Source of the DNA: Bryobacteraceae bacterium | GTDB lineage: Bacteria > Acidobacteriota > Terriglobia > Bryobacterales > Bryobacteraceae | Assembly (NCBI GenBank): GCA_030039005.1 | Contig: JASHQT010000046.1 | Span: 1-11,704 of the forward strand | DNA: 11,704 bases | Direction of reading: 5' to 3' | Part shown: positions 6,571 through 11,704 of the stretch, in pieces | Layout: every line of letters starts with the position of its first letter | How positions within the stretch are numbered: position 1 is the first letter of the stretch | The notes under the pieces: generated by a model | Told to the model about the DNA's origin: nothing | Databases searched by the model: none | The model's input: only the letters and a program-made list of their open reading frames with translations | Translations under genes and position numbers: made by a program

Positions 6571-6588
6571 GGGCGGCGCAAGCCGCCC
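6571..6588. repeat. REP-like hairpin GGGCGGC-GCAA-GCCGCCC
   Basis: A perfect 7-bp GC stem closed by a GNRA-type GCAA loop. Short GC palindromes like this are scattered in many intergenic regions of Solibacter-like genomes (from memory, not checked). It lies downstream of the 3' end of the minus-strand NTR-domain gene. Confidence 0.5.
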
Positions 6589-6630
6589 TACCAGCAACAT
6601 TCTGGCGCGAGGGCGTTAAATCCCAGGGGT

Positions 6631-6649
6631 TTGGGGACAGAGTCCCCAA
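6631..6649. repeat. REP-like hairpin TTGGGGAC-AGA-GTCCCCAA
   Basis: A perfect 8-bp stem with an AGA loop, 42 bases from the previous hairpin and 68 bases beyond the stop of the minus-strand gene. There is no T-run on either strand, so it is not a classical terminator. It may help stabilise the 3' end of that transcript or be part of a dispersed REP/BIME-type repeat. Confidence 0.5.
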
Positions 6650-6716
6650 GTTAGTATGCTTCGTTCCATGTGTTCGTTTGTAGTTAGCGTTGCTTGATTT
6701 GTCGTGACGGCTATGC

Positions 6717-8012
6717 TCATCTCTGCGGCTGCCAAAGAGGTGACTGCCAAATCTTATAACGAGCGCACACTTCACAGGTCTCGGAACGTTCGCTCTGGGA
6801 AAGGATCAGACGGATGTCGGTCGCAGGATCTCCCGTCGCATAGACAACGGCAGAATGCCGAACGATCCCATCCTGCTCCGTTTGAGCGAGAATTCCATAT
6901 TTTCGCCCAGCGAGACCCTGTAAAGAGAAGCTGCCGTTGACATCGGCGAGTACTGTGTCGACCTGTGCTGTGTCTCCAGGGTATTCAAGATCAAGGAGCG
7001 AGACAAAAGCCTGCACTGGCGAACCATCAGGTAACTCGGCACGCCCTTGAATGATCATGGGGTTCGGAACTGGAGGTAAATGGAACTCCAGGTCGTCGAT
7101 ATTCTTACTGTTTTGAAGCCTCACAATCGCGGCCTGTCTGCGATCGGTGACACCTGGGTAGTAGCTGCGTGGGAATGGTAATCGCTTGCCATACCAGTCA
7201 TGGGCATCCGGCGGGCTTGCGAGATTGACGCCCAGAATATATTCCCCCATTTCAAGATTGTCGTAGTGAAAGTAGCCGTGTGAATCGGTTAAAGGGCGAA
7301 AAATCGGATTGGGTTGGCGCGTCGGGGGAACTCCTTCGATCTCGACAAGAACGTCTGGGACGGGGTTGTTCTGAGAGTCGTATAGCCTTCCGGCAATTCG
7401 CGCCACAGGGACGGCTAGAAAATTTTGACGACTGCATGCGCCGGAAATAAGCCTGAACTGGCGTCGCCTCTGATCCGGTGGTGCACTGGGCAACTCGGCT
7501 GATTCTTCGTATTGTCCCGCTGGTAGGTTGTTAAATTGGTAGTCACCGCGATCATTCGTCAACGTCCTCCAGGACTTGTCCCCTGAGCGGAGCAGAATAG
7601 GGATTCCTGAGAGTGGCGACGTGGCTCGAAAAGGAAGCTCTAAGTTTGACGGGTCCGCCGTAGCGAAGCCAAAAACGAGGGATGGACCCTGGCCACTAGT
7701 GAGTTGTCGAAGGTTCTGGATGTTCTCTTGTGAGCGTTCGACGAGTGCCGTCCGGGAGCAAGCGCCGGTTTCAAGTCGACCTGACCGATTTTCTTGCCAG
7801 GCGTAAATGAGATATTCCTTCTGTGCCACGAAATTTACGCCGCAATCACTGGTTGACGTGAAGACATCAAGCTCAGGACGATCTACGCCACGGAAAGCTT
7901 CAATGACTACAACGTGAGCCTGTTGTAGCGGAATCGATTGTGAGTTCTCAAGGGGTAGGCGCTGGATTCTGCTAACTCTCCCGATAAAAACGACTTGCGC
8001 ATTCAAGTTGTC
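6717..8012 (-). pseudogene. NTR/TIMP-like plus carboxypeptidase-regulatory-like repeat protein, 5'-truncated
   Basis: The frame gives 429 codons if a TTG at 8006 is counted as start, but the real 5' end is missing. The first ~100 residues look like a bacterial NTR/TIMP-like domain entered midway: AQVVFIGRVSRIQ, then VVVIEAFRGV, DCGVNFVAQKEYLIYAW and GACSRTALV. Relatives start with a signal peptide and a Cys-rich motif upstream of the 'VVFxGRV' strand; both are absent. Three beta-sandwich repeats of the carboxypeptidase regulatory-like (CnaB/SdrD-like) type follow, each with the 'DxxGxFxxxxLxxGxY' pattern: TNDRGDYQFNNLPAGQY, TDSHGYFHYDNLEMGEY and LADVNGSFSLQGLAGRKY. The intact protein would be extracellular or periplasmic. 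The RIT left terminal repeat begins at 8016, three to ten bases from the last gene-like codons, so insertion or rearrangement removed the start. Expression is unlikely unless driven from the element. Confidence 0.75.
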
Positions 8013-8014
8013 TT
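7987..8014. other. Left outer dyad of the RIT element (core-site-like)
   Basis: AAAACGACTTG (7987-7997) and CAAGTTGTCTT (8004-8014) are inverted with 9 of 11 matches around a 6-base centre CGCATT. The outer arm is coding sequence of the truncated gene (NAQVV codons); the inner arm adjoins the element. Two short inverted arms around a 6-8 base centre is the usual layout of a tyrosine-recombinase crossover site, so this may be the left junction core. Confidence 0.5.
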
Positions 8015-8015
8015 C

Positions 8016-8041
8016 ACTTTTGTGGCAGGCCGCGTTATGTG
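8016..8041 (+). repeat. RIT left terminal inverted repeat
   Basis: Begins ACTTTTGTGGC and ends CGCGTTATGTG. It matches the reverse complement of 11453-11478 at 25 of 26 positions; the only difference is position 12 (A here, G in the other copy read inward). The match stops at once on the outer side. Confidence 0.9.
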
Positions 8042-8092
8042 ACGGAGATCAGCAGGACCTGCGCAGAACGTGTGTGCCAGGCGACAACTGGG

Positions 8093-8100
8093 CACATAAC
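8093..8100 (+). repeat. RIT left subterminal octamer CACATAAC
   Basis: Exact inverted partner of GTTATGTG, the inner end of the left terminal repeat (8034-8041), separated by 51 bases. A related octamer occurs at the same distance inside the right end. Likely a recombinase or accessory binding site. Confidence 0.55.
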
Positions 8101-8123
8101 AAGTTTGCGTTGTCGCATCATGG

Positions 8124-8152
8124 ACTTCCGTTCGGGATTTCCGAACGGAGGT
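8124..8152 (+). promoter_or_regulatory. Hairpin that buries the ritA ribosome site
   Basis: CCGTTCGG (8128-8135) and CCGAACGG (8141-8148) pair perfectly around GATTT. The stem extends outward through T8127-A8149, T8126-G8150, C8125-G8151 and A8124-T8152, 12 pairs in all. The Shine-Dalgarno GGAGG (8147-8151) is entirely inside the stem, and the ritA ATG follows at 8157. Such an arrangement would keep ritA translation low. Confidence 0.65.
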
Positions 8153-8156
8153 TATC

Positions 8157-9419
8157 ATGCTCGAACGCTATTTCGTCAAGCCGTCAACGATCGATCGCAT
8201 CCGTGCAAGCTGGTTGGGTCCGGAGATCGAACGTTACGTCGAATGGATGGATTTGCAAGGCTACGCCATCCGGAATGTTTATAAACGAGTACCGATGCTG
8301 TATCGGTTTGCAGAGTTCGCCAAGCAGCACGGCTCCACAGATCTGAAGTCAGCAGCATCACAGATCGAGAGTTTTGCGTCACATTGGCTGACCGCCCATG
8401 AGGCTAATTGCAGGACGCCTGAAGCTCGGAGCAAGATCGCCGAAGAGGCGCGGAATCCGGTCCGCCAGATGTTGCTATTGGCGCTGGAAGGCCGCGTTAC
8501 CGCCGCTCGCAAGTGCAAGGCGTTTCCATTCGAGGATCAGGCGCCGGGATTCCTGCGGTACCTCCGTGAAGAACGGGGACTGCGCGAAGCCACCGTTTAT
8601 AAATATATCCACTGCCTACATGGATTTGCCGATTACCTCAAGCGAGTGGGCGTCACCTCACTGAAGGAGTTGTCTCCAGCGCTGCTGGCTTCCTTTGTTG
8701 TGGACACCGCACCGAAGCTAGCGCGCACGGGGAGGCGAGACCTCTGCGGGATGATCCGTGTATTTCTCCGTTTCTGTCATCGCCAGCGGGTGATCGCCGA
8801 TGATCTGAGCGCCGCCGTTGAGATGCCGCAAGTATTCCGTTTGGCCGATGTGCCACGATCCATCACCTGGGACGAGGTGCGCCGCATGCTGGAGGCAGTG
8901 GATAAGCGCACAGTCCGGGGAAGGCGCGATTACGCCATCCTTCTGTTGTTGGTGACCTATGGTCTGCGCGCACACGAGGTCGCTAAACTCACTCTCGACG
9001 ACATCGATTGGAAACGCGAGCGGCTCCAGATCCCGGAGCGCAAGGCCGGACATTGCACGGCTTATCCACTCGCCAACGTGGTGGCTGAAGCATTGATCGC
9101 TTATCTCCGTTCCGGCAGGCCGAAAACTGAGGATCGCCATGTATTCTTCCGGGTGCTGGCTCCGCGCACACCAATCAGTAACGGCGCTATTTCGGCCACT
9201 GTGGCGCTCTACCTTCGCAAAGCAGGCGTGCAGGTACACCGGGCTGGTGCACACACGCTACGGCATACATGTGTCCAAAGATTGATTGACGCTGAGTTCC
9301 CCCTCAAAACCATTGGTGATTACGTTGGCCACCGCTCTCCACAATCGACCGAGATTTACTCGAAAGTTGCCATTGCCGCTTTGAGAGAGGTCGCCATGGG
9401 CAACGGGGAGGAGCTATGA
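8157..9419 (+). CDS. ritA: Tyrosine site-specific recombinase, first of the RIT trio
   Basis: A 420-residue tyrosine recombinase. The N-terminal ~120 residues are a specific extension. A SAM-like core-binding domain follows (about 125-220, FLRYLREERGLREATVYKYI) and then the catalytic domain (about 230-415). Catalytic residues visible: Arg271 in TYGLRAHEVAKL, His366 and Arg369 in HTLRHTCVQRL, His392 in VGHRSPQSTE and Tyr401 in IYSKV. All five are present. Such enzymes cut and rejoin DNA through a covalent 3'-phosphotyrosine intermediate. The ribosome site GGAGG is 5 bases upstream of the ATG but sits in a hairpin. The stop overlaps the next start as ATGA. By order and size it corresponds to RitA. 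Confidence 0.9.
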   Translation: MLERYFVKPSTIDRIRASWLGPEIERYVEWMDLQGYAIRNVYKRVPMLYRFAEFAKQHGSTDLKSAASQIESFASHWLTAHEANCRTPEARSKIAEEARNPVRQMLLLALEGRVTAARKCKAFPFEDQAPGFLRYLREERGLREATVYKYIHCLHGFADYLKRVGVTSLKELSPALLASFVVDTAPKLARTGRRDLCGMIRVFLRFCHRQRVIADDLSAAVEMPQVFRLADVPRSITWDEVRRMLEAVDKRTVRGRRDYAILLLLVTYGLRAHEVAKLTLDDIDWKRERLQIPERKAGHCTAYPLANVVAEALIAYLRSGRPKTEDRHVFFRVLAPRTPISNGAISATVALYLRKAGVQVHRAGAHTLRHTCVQRLIDAEFPLKTIGDYVGHRSPQSTEIYSKVAIAALREVAMGNGEEL

Positions 9420-10384
9420 AGGTTGCAGATCTTCACAGCACTTTGGCGCAGCCGATTCGCCAGTTCGTGGAGTACAAGCGCGCCCTGAACCGGAGATACC
9501 GGCCAGAGGCCGCCGCCCTCCGACTCTTTGACCTGTACCTCTGCGAACACGCTATCAACGGATGGAATGGCATTGACAGCGTCCTGATTGAACGCTTCCT
9601 GCAATCGCGACCCCGAGCGCGGCCGCGCAGTTACAACCACCTGCTCGGTGTACTCCATCGCTTTTTCGACTGGGCCGTGGTGCAACGGCTCGTCCCGAGC
9701 AATCCGGTAACTGCTGCACGACGTCGTGACACCGGTAAGCGTATTCCCTATCTCTTCGACCTCAACGATGCCAAGCGACTGCTGGAGATCGTGGGCACAC
9801 TCCCCGATCGGTCCCGTGCGCCTCATAGGGCGCGGACATATGAGACGATCTTCGCCTTGCTATACGGTCTTGGGCTACGCGTTGGCGAAGCGGTCAGACT
9901 GAAACTGGGGGATGTCGATTTCAACCGCGACGCGTTGTTTATTCGCGAGACGAAATTCAGTAAGAGCCGGCTTGTGCCGCTGGGGCCCAGGCTGGCGGCG
10001 CGCCTCCGAAACTACATAGAGCAACGTCACGGCGAGGCGCGTGAAGTCGATAGACCATTGTTTTCGTTTACGAAACGCGGCTGCATATGCGCAGAAACAG
10101 TGAGCCAAACGTTTCACGCGCTTGTCCCCAAACTCGGCCTCCGCCTGCCGCCCGGCGTGTCTCCGCCTCGACTGCATGACCTACGACACGCCTTTGCCGT
10201 TGGCACCTTATTGCGTTGGTATCGCGAGGGCATCGACCCGAACTGCCGGTTGATACATCTCTCCACATTCCTGGGGCATGTGGACCCCAATTCCACGGCA
10301 GTCTATCTGACCATTACCGAAGAACTGCTGCGGGAAGCCGATCGACGTTTCCGCGCTTTTGCCCCGACCGGAGGCGACCGATGA
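9416..10384 (+). CDS. ritB: Tyrosine site-specific recombinase, second of the RIT trio
   Basis: A 322-residue tyrosine recombinase with an N-terminal core-binding domain (about 10-105, FVEYKRALNRRYRPEAAALR... RSYNHLLGVLHRFFDWAV) and a catalytic domain. Catalytic residues: Arg155 in GLGLRVGEAVRL, His254 and Arg257 in LHDLRHAFAVGTLL, His288 in FLGHVDPNST and Tyr297 in AVYLTI. The ATG overlaps the ritA stop (ATGA) and is preceded by GGGGAGGAG, so translation is coupled but can also start independently. The stop overlaps the ritC ATG in the same way. The sequence differs clearly from its two neighbours, as expected for three separate RIT subfamilies rather than tandem duplicates. Confidence 0.9.
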   Translation: MKVADLHSTLAQPIRQFVEYKRALNRRYRPEAAALRLFDLYLCEHAINGWNGIDSVLIERFLQSRPRARPRSYNHLLGVLHRFFDWAVVQRLVPSNPVTAARRRDTGKRIPYLFDLNDAKRLLEIVGTLPDRSRAPHRARTYETIFALLYGLGLRVGEAVRLKLGDVDFNRDALFIRETKFSKSRLVPLGPRLAARLRNYIEQRHGEAREVDRPLFSFTKRGCICAETVSQTFHALVPKLGLRLPPGVSPPRLHDLRHAFAVGTLLRWYREGIDPNCRLIHLSTFLGHVDPNSTAVYLTITEELLREADRRFRAFAPTGGDR

Positions 10385-11391
10385 ACAGCAGCCTCGGCAA
10401 GGTCATAGTCGCCTTTTTCGAAGACCACCTCAAAGTCCAGAAGGGGCTCCGCCCAGGTTCGATCAGAAGCTACCGCGACACGCTAAAGCTGTTCCTGATC
10501 CATGTTGGGAGCCTATGCCGCCGGCCCGTAACGCGCCTGGCGCTCGGCGATCTTGCGTTTGAGCGGGTGCTCGATTTTTTGCGCATGATTGAGGAAACGC
10601 GAAGCAACCAGGCGCGTACCCGAAATCAGCGGCTTGCGGCGCTGCGCACGTTCTACCGCTACGTCGCCGTTCACTATCCAGAGATGCTGGACGAAGCTCA
10701 AAGAGTGGAAGCCATTCCAACCAAGCGTGTCCAGGCGGCGCGGACAGTCTATCTGGAGCGCGATGAGATCGATACACTCTTTCAGACGTTACCCAGAAAC
10801 GGCAGTTTGGCATTGCGGGACCGTGCTCTCCTGATGTTCCTCTACAACACCGGGGCGCGTGTTCAGGAGGCTGCTGATGTTCGGCTCACAGATGTGGACC
10901 TCATTGAGCCTTATCGCGTCCGGCTTCACGGAAAAGGAGACAAGTGGCGCAGTTGCCCAATCTGGCCTGAAACTGCAGAACTATTGAAGCAACTGGTGGC
11001 CGCCAGGCTGGCCGACAAGACTGCGCCGGTGTTTCTTTCACAGCAGCACAAGCCGCTCACACGATTCGGAATATACAAAATCGTAAAGCGGCACACAGCC
11101 TCACTGAACTGCAGCGCTTCGGGAGAATCACGGTGCGGCTTATTCCCACACGCCTTTCGCCACAGTTCAGCTGTCCACCTCTTGGAAGCCGGCGTCGATG
11201 TCAATGTTATCCGAGCATGGCTTGGCCATGTCAGTCTCGACACCACTAACCGTTATGCAGAGATTACGTTGCGCACCAAGCAAGCTGCCGTCGCCGCATG
11301 TATGCCGCCCGTCGATGCCTCGGCGGAGTGCCGCCCGGCCGCCGGATGGCGCAAGGACCCGGATCTCCTGAAATGGCTCGATTCGCTGTGA
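10381..11391 (+). CDS. ritC: Tyrosine site-specific recombinase, third of the RIT trio
   Basis: A 336-residue tyrosine recombinase. A longer frame opens at 10216, but the ATG at 10381 is correct: it overlaps the ritB stop as ATGA, has GGAGG about 6 bases upstream (10370-10374), and begins a normal core-binding domain (AFFEDHLKVQKGLRPGSIRS). Catalytic residues: Arg160 in YNTGARVQEAADV, His257 and Arg260 in PHAFRHSSAVHLLEAG, His283 in WLGHVSLDTTN and Tyr292 in RYAEI. A beta-hairpin lysine is likely in LHGKGDKWRSCPI. The tail GWRKDPDLLKWLDSL is typical of XerD-like transposon recombinases. About 60 bases separate its stop from the right terminal repeat and no terminator is seen. Confidence 0.9.
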   Translation: MNSSLGKVIVAFFEDHLKVQKGLRPGSIRSYRDTLKLFLIHVGSLCRRPVTRLALGDLAFERVLDFLRMIEETRSNQARTRNQRLAALRTFYRYVAVHYPEMLDEAQRVEAIPTKRVQAARTVYLERDEIDTLFQTLPRNGSLALRDRALLMFLYNTGARVQEAADVRLTDVDLIEPYRVRLHGKGDKWRSCPIWPETAELLKQLVAARLADKTAPVFLSQQHKPLTRFGIYKIVKRHTASLNCSASGESRCGLFPHAFRHSSAVHLLEAGVDVNVIRAWLGHVSLDTTNRYAEITLRTKQAAVAACMPPVDASAECRPAAGWRKDPDLLKWLDSL

Positions 11392-11393
11392 GG

Positions 11394-11401
11394 ATTATGT
11401 T
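11394..11401 (-). repeat. RIT right subterminal octamer
   Basis: Reads AACATAAT on the minus strand, matching the left CACATAAC at 6 of 8 bases with an identical ACATAA core. The gap to GTTATGTG of the right terminal repeat (11453-11460) is 51 bases, the same as at the left end. Confidence 0.45.
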
Positions 11402-11452
11402 CCATCATCCACTCATTCCGCCTTGACCGGCGTGGCGCCTGGTCGCCGCGGC

Positions 11453-11478
11453 CACATAACGCGGCCCGCCACAAAAGT
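11453..11478 (-). repeat. RIT right terminal inverted repeat
   Basis: Read inward on the minus strand it begins ACTTTTGTGGC and ends CGCGTTATGTG, 25/26 identical to the left repeat at 8016-8041. Confidence 0.9.
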
Positions 11479-11479
11479 A

Positions 11480-11505
11480 CGATTTTGTTCCCGGGAACAA
11501 AATCG
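11480..11505. repeat. Perfect 26-bp palindrome at the right RIT junction
   Basis: CGATTTTGTT, CCCGGG, AACAAAATCG: ten-base arms around a self-complementary 6-base centre, beginning one base outside the right terminal repeat. It occupies the same place as the imperfect dyad at the left end and may be a recombinase core site or the trace of target choice. The outer arm overlaps the last codons of the istA fragment. Confidence 0.65.
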
Positions 11506-11704
11506 AGCAGGCAGGTGGCTGCCAAACCACCCAAGTACTCAAACGCGCGGACATGTTCGCGGATGGTGGTGACAAAGTCCTGCGCCTCCACAAACCGTAC
11601 ATACTGGCGGCGCGAGTAAGCCAGAATGTAGCTGAAAGCGTGCACGCGGCGCCGGCCCTCGCTGGTGAAATCGATATCAAAGGGCGAGTAATCCATCTGC
11701 GCTT
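11502..11704 (-). pseudogene. istA: IS21-family transposase (IstA) fragment
   Basis: The minus-strand frame enters from the right edge as [20 protein letters not shown], then [20 protein letters not shown] and [18 protein letters not shown]. This is the start of the rve/integrase core domain of IS21-type IstA. The Asp in QMDYSP is probably the first residue of the DDE triad. Sequence like IstA stops at TCLLD, about where relatives continue 'TCLYDN' with the second catalytic Asp. From there the frame runs into the palindrome and the RIT end. The 5' part lies beyond the window. The 3' part of istA and istB are absent on this side and also beyond the left RIT end, so the copy is dead. Confidence 0.8.

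Larger units (their letters stand above)
5672..6716. other. Long intergenic region without a convincing gene
   Basis: More than 1 kb between the PEP-CTERM gene and the end of the truncated NTR-domain gene. Open frames here (for example GTG 6181 to TGA 6447, 88 codons) give low-complexity translations without domains or ribosome sites. The stretch instead holds a dense series of inverted repeats, listed separately: 5769-5880, 5944-5979, 6188-6234, 6440-6470, 6571-6588 and 6631-6649. A TATAAT at 6158-6163 lacks a matching -35. Confidence 0.5.
8016..11478 (+). mobile_element. RIT (Recombinase In Trio) element, complete
   Basis: A 3463-bp unit bounded by 26-bp inverted repeats and filled by three consecutive, overlapping tyrosine-recombinase genes with no cargo. 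This gene content and order defines RIT elements (ritA-ritB-ritC), known from many bacterial phyla. All three recombinases keep the R-H-R-H-Y residues, so the element could be active. The left flank is a 5'-truncated gene and the right flank an IS21 istA fragment. Confidence 0.85.

Noticed and set aside
10216..10380. Extended N-terminus for the third recombinase
   Set aside because: It overlaps the second recombinase out of frame, while the ATG at 10381 has a ribosome site, an ATGA overlap and a normal domain start.
11253..11501. Continuation of the IstA frame through the RIT right end into antisense of the third recombinase
   Set aside because: Similarity to IstA ends at the palindrome; the rest is chance read-through of element DNA.
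1..11704. CRISPR array or defence cassette
   Set aside because: No regularly spaced direct repeats and no Cas, restriction, toxin-antitoxin or reverse-transcriptase motifs were seen in any convincing frame.

Overview
The window reads as accessory DNA from a high-GC soil-type bacterium, most likely an Acidobacteriota of the Solibacter/Bryobacter kind. This is an inference from a PEP-CTERM secreted protein, an NTR/TIMP-like protein with carboxypeptidase-regulatory-like repeats, short hairpin repeats typical of such genomes, and the style of the mobile elements. No rRNA or tRNA gene is visible.

Region 1 (1-3400) is the wreck of an integrated phage or phage satellite. On the minus strand it holds a small excisionase/MerR-type HTH protein with a strong promoter, a DUF2292/YezD-like protein, an AAA+ ATPase with a C-terminal winged helix, and a tyrosine integrase that runs off the left edge. 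Between integrase and ATPase, on the plus strand, lie the tail of a terminase small subunit and the first ~80 residues of a terminase large subunit. Their two broken edges and the integrase's foreign N-terminus show deletions or rearrangements at about 870-905 and 1297-1337.

Region 2 (3400-6716) looks like host DNA: an NTF2/lumazine-binding-like protein apparently made from a leaderless mRNA, a VanZ-like membrane protein, and a PEP-CTERM protein. About 1 kb without a convincing gene follows (5672-6716), rich in dyads: a switch-like set of hairpins with a T-run, a small stem-loop domain, a four-segment set of alternative hairpins, an intrinsic terminator and two REP-like hairpins.

Region 3 (6717-11704) is the most interesting part. 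A 3.46-kb element (8016-11478) encodes three different, complete, translationally coupled tyrosine recombinases (420, 322 and 336 aa, joined by ATGA overlaps). It is bounded by 26-bp inverted repeats (25/26 identical). This is the layout of a RIT (Recombinase In Trio) element. Each end also carries an inverted partner of the octamer GTTATGTG exactly 51 bp inside, and a palindromic, core-like site just outside. The Shine-Dalgarno of the first recombinase is buried in a 12-bp hairpin. On the left the element abuts the 5'-truncated NTR/carboxypeptidase-regulatory-like gene; on the right it abuts an IS21-family istA fragment. The two flanks are not halves of one gene, so the locus was rearranged during or after insertion.
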